A DNA stretch of 64,000 nucleotides from the NCBI GenBank assembly GCA_963989245.1, contig OZ022339.1:40416513-40480512 (forward strand), read 5' to 3'. The position numbers and the translations under genes were made by a program. This stretch comes from Nansenia antarctica. Lineage: Eukaryota; Chordata; Actinopteri; Argentiniformes; Microstomatidae. Shown here piece after piece: positions 45,546 to 58,727 of the stretch. Numbering within the stretch: the stretch's first letter is position 1; every line of letters starts with the position of its first letter. The notes beneath the pieces are model-generated. The model had not been told where the DNA came from. It searched no databases and saw nothing but the letters and a program-made list of their open reading frames with translations.

Positions 45546-46362
45546 CCCAGGTAGGGAACTGTAAAACCTGGTAAGGGTGAGCTAGAGAGAAAGAGAGAGT
45601 GGGGGAGAAAGAGGGGGGGGGGGGGCTGAAGACTTGTTTGGTTGAGTTTGATGGACATCCAGCAAAACAACATTTTCTATATATTATCACTATTATCATC
45701 ATTACTAATTGCATGTCTTAGGATGATTTACTTGTTGATAGCCATTCCAAACAAGCAGCCAATTACCAGAAGCGGGTCCATTCCACCCCTGCTAATGCTA
45801 GCATGTCGGATTAGATTTTCCATTATAGACATTATTGATTCCCTGCAAAGAAAGCTCATGAATTAGCCTTGTCTCTACTGCTCTGTAACTTCATCTAATA
45901 TTCCTCTGATCTAAATGAATTATGGACAATTGGCCCAGTGGCATAGTTGTCCATTTAATATTCACATCATGGACCCTGTCGAACATCATAGAAAAAGCCA
46001 ATGACATTTTCTGCTTGTACAAAGATAATTTTGAATGCGTCTGCCTGAATTTCACTCTCATTTGGAAAATAGGCAAAGGCAGCTTTGTTACAGAAGGTGG
46101 TGCAGTCTGCTACTTGGGGAATGCAACAGAGGGTGTTGATTAAAACACCCAGGGAGGGGATTGGCACCTGATTGGCACCTTGTAGTAGGGTGTTTCCATG
46201 CCTCATGCTGAGATGCTAAGTTAAGATAGTGGGAAACGCTGACACACATACACTGACACACACTTGGAACACCTAAAATATCCCCTCCCCTCCACACACA
46301 GAGAGACACACACATTTCATTGTGTTTTTTAGGGGGGGCTTCACAGTAAACTCTTTCATTAC
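45546..46362. other. No gene recognised
   Basis: Purine-rich tract with a G11 run near 45,620, then ordinary AT-rich DNA. Nothing resembles a coding exon. Confidence 0.5.
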
Positions 46363-46780
46363 ATGAAAGAACACTCACTGAGCACAGACCTTCTCATTCA
46401 TTCAGGTGGTGTAATGCTGTGGGGAATGTTTTCTTGGCACGCTTTGGCCCCATTAATACCAATCAATCATGGCTGGAATGCCACAGCCTATTTGACTATT
46501 GATGCTGACCATGTGCATCCCTTCATGGCCACAATGTACCCATCTTTTAATGGCTACTTGCAGCATGATAATGCACCATGTCACAAAGCAAAAGTTGTCT
46601 CAAAGTGGCAATGAGTTCAGTGTTCTTCAGTGGCCTTCCCGTCACCATATCTGAATCCAATAGAACACCTTTGGGATGTGATAATACAAGAGATTTACAG
46701 CTTGAAAGTGCAAATGAAAAATATGCAGGAATTGCGTGATGTAAATAAATCCTTGCAGTAGGCTTGAGCAAACACTCAAA
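46363..46780 (+). pseudogene. Tc1/mariner transposase remnant
   Basis: Frame 46,363-46,614 encodes GGVMLWGMFSWHALAPLIPI, ADHVHPFMATMYPS and LQHDNAPCHKAKVVSKWQ, ending at TGA. The middle and second catalytic Asp region (HDNAPCH) of a Tc1 transposase is recognisable. Downstream, shifted frames still read CAGTGGCCTTCCCGTCACCA (QWPSRHH-like) and AATCCAATAGAACACCTTTG (NPIEHLW, holding the last acidic residue). It is fragmentary, with no terminal repeats identified. Confidence 0.88.
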
Positions 46781-49576
46781 GATAATTGTACAATTTCAAA
46801 TACATTTTGAACCCAAGTCTGATTCATACCCTCCTCAGACAGTGGCATGTGTTAGTATTCCTGTGGAGAAGCAGCTGATCTCTTGGCTGGATAAATAATA
46901 AAGTAGGCCTTTTATCATGCCCAGCTCTCCCAGAGCAACTCACAACTCTCATATTCTTTACCCAAACCCTCTGTAATGAGGCCTTCCAGCCTAGGCATGA
47001 CTGTTCTGTTATCTGTTATCTTGCACTCAAGACATCATAATGTTGGCCAAATGATGGCACATTCAGTCTCCTCATGCTTGTAATATTTTCCCCTAGTACG
47101 AAAGGGGGGTGGAGGTGAAGGGGGTAATCGATAAAGCCAATAGTAAGAGAATAAATGCTAAGTTAGATCCTTGGGACGGCCTGTTGTTCATTTACTAACC
47201 CCATATGGTTACGGTTAGGTAAGAGTTAGGGTTAGGGTTAGGATATGTTCATGTTCATGTTCGGATATGTTCCATGTTCATACCCTGTACTAAACCATAA
47301 CCCAGACCCATCTACAACCAAATGGAATGAACCCTAACCAATACATTTGCTGAACACTATCGGTAAGCGTGTACCCCCTCTACCAAGTGGCTAAGTGGGC
47401 AACATGCAAAGTGATATTTTACTCAGATCAAGAGGTGAGACTTAGCCTAGCTGACACTAGACCAACGTGATACACAACAAGCGCTACAGTCACGTGGTCT
47501 AGGAACCCAATTTTCTTAACTTCAATTCAAGCCCATTTTATCCAGCCATATTCAAGCTGGCTTCTGAGCGTGCATATTCATTGGTTCTCACTTCGCTGGA
47601 GCGAAAAGTGTTGGGGTGGCTCTTAATACAAACATACTGTACTTCATGGTTTGTACAATTATGAAAAAGATACAAGACACAGGGTATATTTCAACCAGAA
47701 TAGGGCACAGCCCCTTCATTACAGCAGCAAAAGACCTCTCCAGAAATCAGGTAGCCAGTTTACGTGAGACTGACGTAGGCCTAAGGATTACTTTCTGCAA
47801 AATGACTGCATACTCTCAGTTTGTTTTACATGTGTTGACACAAGCACCATTATGTGCCATTTAGTATCAAGCAGTTACCAATTGTTCTAATTGAGGTAAG
47901 TACCAGAAGAACCCCTTATTACCGCATAGTTCCCACATAGTTTCTCAGTGAATACTGGGTAAATACCAGTTAGAACTAGACTGTTAATTAGTGGTACCTA
48001 ACAGTCAATTCAAAGTATATCTATATATATGCCAACTCTGCATGTCTCTCCATTGCAATATCTATATACCACATCTGGATCTTTCTGATAAATTGGTTTG
48101 GAAATATGAATGTGTGTGGTCGATTAATGCCATGGTGGTTTAATGCCCCTCTCAGCCTCCTATGACAAGTCAGAGTTGTTCGTCTTAGACAGTGACATGA
48201 TCTAATGACGAAAGGTATTTTCCAATGTATCTATTTAGCATTTTGACAGTCTGTGGTTGTTATGTTGTTGTTGATGCAATTGGTCCCTGCATAATTGAAA
48301 TAATATCCTGTAAGAGAGGAAAATGTGTCTCAATATGGCGAGTAAGAAGTGTCACTCGTGTGTGTGTGTGTATGTGTGTGTGTAAAATGATCTGTATGAA
48401 TCCATCATTGCTTTCAATGGAGTGTCAAAACTAGTAACTATGGTTAGTAACTGGCATTATTGTCATACCAGTTACTGTACACTGTTGCAGTTATGTTGCT
48501 CAATCTTTAAACAAGCCCTTGACAGTCAGGACCGGCCTGATGGAACAATGATGAGAGCTACATCACCCACTGTTCTGCGGACAATTCCAGAATACAAGTT
48601 GATACCTCAAAATCTGAAATGAATTGATAGGAAAAGTTAAATGAGGCACAGCATAAATATTTCTAAAATCAGGCATGTTCTATTCACATTCAGTCGTGAA
48701 CACAGCTACAACCAAGAACTGGAAGGTTGCACAGAGTTCAGAGTAGAACAAAGCTAACGAAACGCATTCGGCATCTAGCCAGATAGCCAGTGCAATAGCG
48801 CATAGTACAAAAGCCATTCAAGTGTGGACGGATATGTGCAGTGTACAAAGGGTGATAACTATTTAATGTGAATGACTTTTATTCTGAAAATGTAAATACA
48901 TTTGAGTGTTGTTGAAAATCAATGACACACTTGCTAGTCAACTAACATAGGTGGTTTTGTGAGCCTGCTGACATTGTAAAGTAGTGTTATAATTAACTAG
49001 GTAGGTAGTAGTGGGGATTACTCACCAAATCCATTGAATTGCAATATTTTGGCTTGACTAGCGAGTGTGTCATTGATTTTCAACAATATATTCAACAATA
49101 TATTTGATTAAGAATTGGAATGTTACAATTTCTTTAGCTGTGTAGTTTTATTGAGTTAATATCAATGTCTGGACTAAATTTCATGTGAATAGCTGCAATG
49201 GAAATATGTTGAATTAAAATACCTTTTCCCCCCCTGTATATGACAACGAATGATATGTTGTAATATAATGCATATTATTGCTAAACTACATAGTTTGCGA
49301 ATACAATAAAAGCATGTACAGGTCCATCTTGTAGCAGCTACTAAACTACATTGACGTTTCTCTGAGGAGATGTAATTCAAACAATGCTAAGTTAGGGATG
49401 TTGAAACCCTGTCTAGTCTATTGGGGCACTGCTAACTGTTAGCCTGGGCTGTGGTAGCAAAATAAATAATGGAGAACCGGAATCCTTCACTATCCTTCAC
49501 TATTTGCCTATGAGGAAAGCTCTGGGTAAGATGATATTTACATTAGGCTACATACAATTCATGACATTAGGCTTAG

Positions 49577-49618
<42 letters not shown>

Positions 49619-49890
49619 TGTGTATGTCTGTGTGTATGTGTGTGCCACAGAAAGAGAAAGAGGGTGCCACACAATAATGAATGTTCCTAATCAACCAAGC
49701 TTATCTGGAACTGGTGGAAGGATTATTGAATTCCACGCCTTAGCGGAATTTTAATGAACTTTCTCTCAACCTGTGAAAAGAGGTCTCCCTCCTTCCCTCA
49801 CTCAATGACACTCAATAAGGCAGCCATCCATGTAATGAGATGTTCATTTTGAAATCTTACATTTGGCCTTCTGCTCTCTATACCTGCTGT

Positions 49891-49952
<62 letters not shown>

Positions 49953-51485
49953 TAAAAGAGAGAGAGAGAGGGGGGGGGGGGGAGGGAGAGAGAGAGGGAG
50001 AGAGCCTAAAGCTGTAAAAGGTAACTTTTACCTTCATTTTATGAACACATTTTAGATGTGAGATAGAAATAGCTAGAAAAAATAAATACATAGATTTCTT
50101 AGTGCAAATTCTGAAAGACAAGCCTAAAGAGATTATAGTTATTATTTCACTTTCATTTCATTGCAATTATTTTACAGAGGAAGGTGGTATTCGTTTTTCA
50201 GTGCTGTCTAGGTGGCACTGTTCTTGTTGAAATTGACTTAAGTAACAATACCGTTACCAACATTGACACATGAATACATGTATTTGTACAATTTAACATT
50301 TACTTGAGTGTTATTAAACAATGTACTTTCAAAAACGGTTCAAGATCTACTGTACCTTTTGTTATCAGATAGTTACCGATTTCCGATTTGTGTTGTTTCA
50401 TTTTATGTTTCCATGTTGTGTGTTTTAAATGTGTGTTTTTTAATGCTGTGTTCTTATGCTGTTTTTATGCCGTTTTATGCTATGTGATGTTTTGTTTTAT
50501 CTCATTTTATGTTTTTATGCTGTTTTATGCTGTGTGATGTTTTGTTTTATTACATTTTATGTTTCCATCGAGGACCACTTTGGAAACAAGTGTTTTAAAT
50601 AATGCTTTCAAGTGCTATCCTCTGGACATTACTTAGTGTCATGATGCGTAAATGATCCTATGTAAATTCCTCATATTTATTTATTTATTTATACAAAATA
50701 AATAAATGTGATGAATTATTTGAATTTGGTAAAATGTGAAAAAGAAAGTTTAAGCAAATAGCAGTTTTGAATACATCATCTTAAAACTCCCTCAATTCAC
50801 TTTGCCAGGATTGCTTTGGCTCTGTACAGAAAGCTTTGGGGAAAGTATTATAGCTCATGTAATGAGTCGTTTCCACTGGATCAGGCAATTTCACTCTCTC
50901 ACACACAGCTGACTTATCTAAAAGCCACAGTGTGCCGTCTGCAGTTCCGAAGAGAGATGAAATTGTCTCAGTCAACAGTGTGAAGCAGTTCATCTTAAAA
51001 GGCTTTCATGTTAACATCAGAGAGCGGTGTGTACCTACAGAATATGACATCTCATTTGGAGAGGAACCTCAAGGGACTGGTAAGGCAGAGAAATCTCTGC
51101 TGTACATGCTTCACTGGGTTTGAAGAAAAGTGTGCGCCCCTTTCTCACTCTATGCCTCCCTACTCTCTTCTTTAATTCAAACTTCAACTTATGATTGTCT
51201 CTCTATTATAACAAACTCCCAATTCTCCCAGATCCAAACGGCACATGGCTTATACTATACCACTTCCTCTGTATGAAAGCGTAGTGTGAAGATGATATAA
51301 AAATGATTCATCTTTCAAATTAAAAACAACAGACTAAGGATGAATAATTGAGCCCTTGAATAACTTGGTCTTGAAGTCATAATGATACAATTAAGAAAGT
51401 AATATATCCTGAATAAATGTGTCAAACTTACTAAAAATACTCAAATAAATATCTCTCGTAATGAGATCGCCCTCAGGCCTTGAGG
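46781..51485. other. Gene-free interval with simple repeats only
   Basis: A short TTAGGG-type tract (GTTAGGGTTAGGGTTAGG) is at about 47,226-47,243. (TG)n tracts are at about 48,358-48,383, 49,578-49,616 and 49,892-49,949, the last followed by a GA/G-rich run to about 50,005. A TTTTATG-rich tract is at about 50,400-50,570. Short frames do not look like conserved proteins. Confidence 0.6.
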
Positions 51486-51560
51486 GTGTCCTCTTGGCCT
51501 AATGATAGATGCTAGGGTCTTCCAAGCAGGATACCTGGGTTTGAAATCCGCGAGTTACAT
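51486..51560 (+). repeat. tRNA-like sequence, probably a tRNA pseudogene or SINE head
   Basis: TTGGCCTAATGATAG resembles a pol III A box, CTTCCAAGCAG resembles the anticodon arm of tRNA-Gly(UCC), and GGGTTTGAAATCC resembles a B box carrying an extra base. The acceptor stem does not pair convincingly, so a functional tRNA is unlikely. Confidence 0.4.
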
Positions 51561-52499
51561 TGGTGCCGTGACTCTGATTGTTCTTCCAGAGGGAAAGTAG
51601 AACAACCTCTATCATCTATAATCTAGTAATTTGCATAGAAATAAAATTTCGATAATCTACCTCTGGGTAATGCTACCTAACATCTGGTCCCCTGAACCTG
51701 AAGATAGATTCACTTGGCTTGGCATACTCTGAAGTAGTGGGTTCACTTGGGGTTGCCTCTCTCTTAGGGCTTCTTTATCACTGGGAAGAGATTGCCGCAG
51801 CCTCAATCAATACAGCCAATCTGTGAGGTACTTCAGACTAGGAGTGGAACAGGATGGGTACTTATGGGAGAAAGTTCAGATAAGGTAGGAGGGGGTAGGG
51901 AGAGAGACAACCCTTGCCTGATTCCAAATCAACCCATACTGTAGCCTCCATGCTTCTTTGCAGTATGGCAACCTCAAAAGGAGGAACCATTGGTGTACCT
52001 GTACAATCCACAGAAACATCCACAACATTAATATAAAATTGCCAAAACATTGTTACGGCTATAATGTTGCATGTTAATACTGTAGGTTTGCATAAGAAAC
52101 TAACTCTAAGAAACTAACTAATTAACTAACAAAATGACAGTAATCTACAGTAGATTAATATCTGCAGCATACTGTAACATACAACATTATGGTCATCATT
52201 GTGGGCTTCATGTTCCTAATGCACTGATTTTTACGTAATGGAATGGGCAGTAAGTAATTAATGCACTGTGTGCAACACATTTTCCGCTGTTTACTTTATA
52301 CATGAGTAAATAATCACCATTCTCTCATGGACATGGACGAAAGAGAAGTTATTATATATTAAACATCCCTGTGAAAGTATTATGAGTATTACGCTCACAG
52401 CATGTTTGTTCTATTTCCACAATATACATTCTGGTTCTATATGTTTATGCTATATTTCAACACCAAGGCTTGTATGGATGACATACATCTCAGACATGA
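51561..52499. other. No gene recognised
   Basis: AT-rich DNA between the tRNA-like sequence and the nrxn3 downstream region. No coding similarity was recognised on either strand. Confidence 0.5.
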
Positions 52500-55048
52500 T
52501 GTAGACTCATATTACTGATGGAGTTACACCAGAATTCATGATGAGTACCAGCACTAGCTACCACTGGAGAATGACAATGTCTCCCTCGCTCGCCCAGTAC
52601 AGCAACTTACAGACAGCAAAGGGCAGAGCTGTCATGGAATCCCATGGAGAGAGTGTGGTCTTTCTCACAGGTCAGATGTATCATCATGGGTCCCATGTGT
52701 CAATCTATGTTTGGGGTGACAGCAAACAAACCAATGGAAGACTTAGCTGTAGCTTAAGGGAAATAACATTGACACTCTACAAGGCTTGCTACTGTACTAA
52801 TGCGGGCAGACCGATTTCTGAAATTCCTAAAGCGCGGTACAATAAGTGAAACTGCTTGATCAGTGAGGCTGACAAGGAACTGAATTGTGCTCAAATATTA
52901 CACTGGTTGTTATATATATATATATATATATATATATACGTATATATATATATATATACAGTATACATATATATATATATAACAATTACAATAATAACTG
53001 TAACAACAAATACATAACCATAGTCAGCAAAAAACAAATGGACAGAAAATACATGCATTTTCATGACTCGTTAACATACAGTTATCATATAATCAAAAAC
53101 GGCATAGAAATAGTAACTTGAACACATTTTTGAGGGTAACATTTTATTGCTAGGCAATCTCCTGTAAAGTAGAATATGAAAAATGAGAAATCATATTAAA
53201 CAAATTCAATATAGGCCTATGTCTAAAGTTGGAGTAAAAAAGCGACAAAAAAAACAAACTTTAAAAAATGTCAATGACGGTAACAGTCTGGTCATTATGT
53301 TGATTATGAATCATGGTATAAAAAAACATGATACAACAAAAATGAATGAATACAAAAAGATACTAACTGATTGACAAAAAAAGATGAGAAGTGACAAATA
53401 TGATTTGACATGAGTGTAAGTGCTCAGTCCTGGAGGTAAGAATCACACTGTTTCAAGAGGTCTTCTGAACTGCATACCCGAATCCATTATACTCTGTCTT
53501 TATTATAGCTTCTCTTTATTCTTTTCAAAATAGAAATAACACTAAAATAACCCATAACAAGAAAGCCTTGATACAATTAAGAAGGGCGTCTTGTATCTGA
53601 CAACTTCAAGTAGTCCAATATTCATGCGACTTAGAAACATCTGCGATTAGCCTAACAATAGTTTGTCTCCTTTCTTAACAAAATATGAGTATGTTCTCCA
53701 CGCTTTAAACTCTTTATCTGTGTCAGTTAACAGTTTGAAATGTTCTTCATGAAATACACCATTATGATCAGTCTGTACAATAGAAGTACTAAAAAATTAC
53801 AACTAAAATGTTATGTACAATATCTACCTACAAAGTACAACGGCTAGCATGTAATAAAATATGTAAACAAATTTGTTGTTTGACACAGTTGACTGTGACA
53901 ACAGATAGAATTCACACTTTTCACATTAGATTTATTTTTCGTATAGACATCTGTTAACAGTGTTATAGTACTGCATCTGTTGTCCTTGGACAGCTCCATA
54001 GAAAATAGAACAAGAGGCAATGAACCAACACACAGAGGGTTGCAAAATAGACAACCAGCACTGGCTGCAAACCAATAATAGACCTTTTTTCAATAGGGAT
54101 ACTCTTTTCTTTGCTGACATTTCTGAGGGAAACAAAATATAAAGGGGGTATATAGTTCTGATGATGAAGAACCATTTGGCCGTGGAGAGAACTGACTGTT
54201 CAAACTGAGTTGAACACCGTATAGTTGTACTTTACTGTACTGCACTGTAGCATTAGGATGGCATGCATTTACAATCAGTTGCTTTTTACCGAGACAAGAA
54301 AAACCGACCACTTCTCGCCATGATCACACATTTCAGAGTCACTCTGTCCATCACACAATGAAAGTAATCATGTTGAGATCAGATGACAGAGATAAAAGAT
54401 CCTAAGAGATCCTAAGAGATCTGTCCTCAGCGATTTGCTCACTTGGATTCATTTGATACACACAGTAGTTGTTTTCTTTTTTTTGCGTAGTGCAAAAAAA
54501 AATCATAAGACACCACACTTTTATAATGTATAAACAATACAAATTTGTCATATTTTTATGGCAGAAGTCCTTTTTTTTTCGTTGACTTTACAATGATCCT
54601 TTATCCTGACCCACTCTTGTTAAGCACTACATGTCGCTTACATGCTGGAAATGGTCAAGATATCATGAACATTTTTTAATTTTGTACAGGTTTACAAAAA
54701 GAAAACAAGATTTTTTACGCCAAGGATCACATAGCTCTAAAAGTCACTTAGGATAATGATGTAGCCGTGAAGTGTTTCTACACTGATAACATCTCCGACC
54801 AGATAGAAGAGTAAGGTCACTAAAGTTGCTATTAGCCTTTCTCGGTATGCTTACAATAGTAAGTGTGCTTTATATTACAGTACATGTCATCCGTTCAACC
54901 ACTCTCAGCACAGTATGAGATTCAAGTTCCATTTCATACCATCTTTCGTCGCAGCTCCTAGTAAGGTAACCGATAAATAATGTTCGCTCTCATCCTTTTG
55001 CTTTCTCTCTCTCTCTTTCTCTCTTTTATCTCGCAAACAACGTCTCAC
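52500..55048 (-). other. nrxn3: Putative nrxn3 3' UTR and downstream region
   Basis: AT-rich sequence lies directly downstream, on the minus strand, of the nrxn3 stop at 55,049-55,051, with no other gene on either strand. A (TA)n tract lies at about 52,912-52,980. The UTR end was not determined. Confidence 0.45.
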
Positions 55049-56004
55049 TCACACATAATACTCCTTGTCCTTGTTTTTCTGTTTCTTGTTGCCGCATTTC
55101 GAGTTCTGCTGTTTGTCCTTCATGACGGCGCCGTTGCTCTGCGCAGAGTTGGTGATGTAGTTCCTGCTCTCGTCCACCTGGTAGGACCCCTCGTCCCTGT
55201 TCCTGTACTTATACATGGCGTACAGGAGGATGAGGATGCACAGAGCAGCGGCTGCGACTATTCCGACGACCATCCCGGTGGTGCTGCTAGACTCCCGGAC
55301 CACTTCCGAGGGCCCCGGGACACGTCTGACGCCCGGCTCGGTTGGGAGTGCTGTGGGTACATTACGGAACATGGGGGAGGTTATTAATGGGCCCCTCAGC
55401 TTGGTGCTGTCTACCTCATAGGCCGTGGGCAACGGGAGCAACACTATGTCTGGCTGGGGTTTTAGCTCGCGATTATTCATTTTGCTGGCCGGCCGTTTGG
55501 CGGCAGGTGCTTGGTGGAGGGTTGCGGTGGAGGTTCGGCTCTGGTCGGGGGCAAGCGGCGGCGCAGCGGTAGTGGTTGTCCTACCTCGATTGGAGGTGGA
55601 GGGTTTGTTAGGTCTAAAGTCCTTGGTTTCCCACTTGGGCGCGTGAGCTTTGTAGCCACCTTCAAAGGCCGACGTGGACAAGGTCTTATCTGTTACCAAG
55701 GAGAAGGTGGTGTAAAAATCTTCATCATCAGTAGGGGGCAGGTAAGAGTTGAACGCTTCCCCTGAGCCATACCCCGATATCACCAAGCCATCATCATCAT
55801 CATCATCATCACAATCATCGCTGCCTCGGTCCGACAAGCAAGGTACCCCCGCCTCAGTGGCCTTGGACAGGGACTCTTTGGTGGTCTCAATAATGGTGAG
55901 GAGTGGGCGAAGGGTTGGGGGGGGGGGGATGGAGGGTGCACGAGGAGCTACAGAGGGGTGCGCTAACGGGTCCTCTACAAGTACTGGGATCACTAATTCA
56001 CCTC
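55049..56004 (-). CDS. nrxn3: Neurexin-3 last coding exon (stalk, transmembrane segment, cytoplasmic tail)
   Basis: Presynaptic adhesion receptor; this exon is shared by alpha and beta forms. The acceptor TTTGTTTCCGACCCTAG precedes 56,004 (phase 1), and 317 codons follow to TAA. It encodes the O-glycosylated stalk with an acidic run (DDCDDDDDDDG), the segment STSAFEGGYKAHAPKWETKD, KPQPDIVLLPLPTAYEVDST and RRVPGPSEVVRESSS. Then come the transmembrane helix (MVVGIVAAAALCILILLYAM), basic YKYRNRDEG (protein 4.1-type contact) and the C-terminal PDZ ligand EYYV, which binds CASK/Mint in mammals. TEPGVRRVPGPSEVVRESSS and KQQNSKCGNKKQKNKDKEYY match NRXN3 better than NRXN1 or NRXN2. LNS/EGF exons lie beyond 64,000. 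Which teleost paralogue (nrxn3a or nrxn3b) cannot be told. Confidence 0.95.
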
Positions 56005-58617
56005 CTAGGGTCGGAAACAAAGAAGACATATTAGAATTCAGTGATGGCACCATGGCAAATATACTGTACATGTATCTATATCATTCATCCCAAAAGAACT
56101 GAAGTGCAAAAAACACAGTTACGGTTCAAATAAAGAAACATGTACATACATTATACATAACAATACACAGCTCAAAAACGAAAATAATAACTAAATAATG
56201 ACTGAAAAACTACAAAAAAGGCAAACGAGAAAGTCTGCTACGGTGCATCAAAAGGCATCAGGGGGTGTGCAGCAAGGGTGAGCCAGACTGAGGAGGATCA
56301 AACGAAGCTTTGTCCGAGCAGCTAGCTAAGTAAACGATAACTAAAACAGTAGCTTTCGGTGTGCTTGCATTCAAATCAGCTTCTCCCATGTTTGGCACGA
56401 TCTTTGCGATGGAAGTGGTGTTTCGAAAACAATTTAATTGTAACTTATATTTTTTTTTTTTAAGTTTAAAAAAAAGAAGTACACTATAAATAAATGTGAC
56501 TTAATTTGTAAGATGGTGTGAATAAAGTGCCATTCAACTTAGTGGAGCAAAGCTTCGATTTGATCTTAACCATGATTACCTTACTTTTTACTGCACTGTG
56601 TTCCATACAGATCAGAGGGCAGCCCGTCAATTATGTCAAGACTACTGTATACCCCTGTATTATAGTAAAACAAATAGTGTCAACCCAAACTAATAATGTT
56701 GTAGAGTAAGATTCTAGACTAGAGAATCTAGAGAGGTAAAAAAGGCCTTTTTACTTAATTTTGGTTGGAGAATTACACCTTGTCATTGAGATATCAGAGA
56801 AAAAACTGGCTCCCCAGTTGCCTCCAGCCTCCCGCCTTTTGAATGGCTCTATACAGATTCGAAAATGGCAGGACTTCACTGGGAAATGACAGCTGAATGT
56901 TCACCCTTCAATGTTGTGTGTGTGTGTGTGTGTGATTTTCCTTTACCTCTGTAATCAACTCAATGCAACTCAGCTTTTATCATCAAGAAACATTGTATTA
57001 CATGATTCAATTCAAAAGCTAGTTATCTCACTAATTCCTTTCACTAGTTGTAGCCAAGCAAATTAGGTTTAACACACTGATTTATGAGCAAGATGTAGTG
57101 AAATCATTCACACTTAAATGAGGGTTCAATAGCATGTAATAGTTCTGTTAAAACATAAACTCTTTTTATATAAATCCATAATGGTTGATTAAGAAAGGAC
57201 TGGCCCTAATTAACAGTGCATGATCAGTTAATGTAAACAAATTATTGGGTGGAGTAAAAGGAAATAATTACTGTAATTATGCTTTCTTACTGACCTTTAT
57301 TGTACAGTTTTACATCTGATATGAAAACAATGTTTTCCTGTACTTCTCTATCTCCCTCTCCCTGGCAACATCAGAGCACATTAAATAACTCTATGTCAGC
57401 CAAATTATTTTTTACCCACCAACATTGTTTCCAGCTTCAAACTAAGTAGCTCATTAAAAACCTAAGAAAACAACGAAGAGCAATAGAGAGCTTATGTAGT
57501 GATTAGGGGTGCACAGGGGACCAGGAGGTTGGAATTAGACTTGCAAATCCAAAGATCTTGCCGGCACTTGTGAGAGAACGGTGTGAAAAACGACAAAGCT
57601 AATTTCAGAGGGTGGTGTGTGCATGACTATGAGTGCATAGTGAGACTATGAACATGGTAAACAATGTGAAGTAACTAATCCCTTAGTTTTCTATGGGATT
57701 GTATAGTTTTCTATGGGATTGTATAGTTTTTTGAGAGCAATACATACAGTAGTACAACACATTGTATGCCCATCCTACATTTCATGTTGTGTATGAAGTT
57801 GATATGTTTTCTAATTTGGTTCAGAGGGCTTGCAGTATATGGTGAACATTCAGGATGTTATCGTAACCACCAAAATCCACTGCCATCAAGGCTTCTGTAT
57901 ATGGTATACTACTGACACACAACTAAAGCAAACTTTAAATCATAAAAAGAGAAATAAAATCAAGGCATACATACTATTAGAATACTACCCATCACTCACA
58001 AGTCACAGCAAACATTACGATATACATTCACAAACTAGGAGCACATATTTAATAAATAACACACTACATTTTCTATAAAGCAATAATTTCTAAACACATG
58101 TTATTAACATCATAACAGCCCACTAAGAAGTTATTCAAGGAAGAAAGCATAACACATTGTCTTTGTCAACTTACATCAACAAATTGCCCGCATGATTTTG
58201 GCATGAAGAAAAACATTTACAAAAGAAAGTTGTGTAAGAATGTTCTTGGATACGTATTGTGTATTGTTATAAAATCATTCTAGCAATTGGATTTCTTATT
58301 TAATTTATCTTTTGACATGATGGTACAGGGAGGCAACAACACATACATCCACACCACATAACATGAAAAATAAACTTCACCATAATTCTGTTTTGTTTTT
58401 TTTCTTCAATAAATAATCCAGTTTTTACAAAAAACTGTACATCTATAAGTTTTCGCTTTGATAGACTTTTCAATAAATATCTACATTCTATTCAGTTTAA
58501 GTTTTTGCTTAATTTGTAATTTGTTCTTTAGTTTAGAATGGATGGATGACTGTACATATTTTAACATCACTAAAGAGGGGGCGGGAGGGGGAGGGGGGGG
58601 TGAAAAGGGGGTGGGGC
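56005..58617 (-). other. nrxn3: nrxn3 intron / 3' UTR of the alternative exon
   Basis: AT-rich intervening sequence between the alternative terminal exon and the last exon. The part just below 58,618 would be 3' UTR when the alternative exon is used. It includes a (TG)n near 56,917-56,934. No further exon was recognised. Confidence 0.6.
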
Positions 58618-58727
58618 CTATGAACATACTACATAGGAAATGAGGATGAGGGGGGTGAATGTGTAAGTCAGTTGCCATGTCCATGTAAAGGCAGTACGAA
58701 GCGGTCGGGCGGCATTAGAGCTTTTGG
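58618..58727 (-). CDS. nrxn3: Neurexin-3 alternative terminal exon (form without the usual transmembrane domain)
   Basis: The minus strand has the acceptor CCCTTCCTTACAG, then a phase-1 exon from 58,727 reading KSSNAARPLRTAFTWTWQLT followed by YTFTPLILISYVVCS and TAG at 58,620-58,618. From memory, mammalian Nrxn3 has an alternative C-terminus beginning KSSNAARSLRAALTWTWRLT with a hydrophobic end, made by splicing at site 5. It replaces the transmembrane and PDZ-ligand part and yields secreted or GPI-anchored neurexin-3. The acceptor phase equals that of the last exon (56,004), so either can follow the same upstream exon. The hydrophobic terminus (TPLILISYVVC) is compatible with a GPI signal. 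The exon is very short. Confidence 0.85.

Noticed and set aside
47226..47243. TTAGGG repeats as a telomere or interstitial telomere
   Set aside because: Only about three units, and such short tracts are common in fish DNA.
50781..51123. Short frames with some hydrophilic character
   Set aside because: No motif, and no consistent exon structure could be built.
55342..55765. Plus-strand frames opposite the neurexin exon
   Set aside because: They are antisense shadows of the GC-rich nrxn3 exon with no family resemblance.
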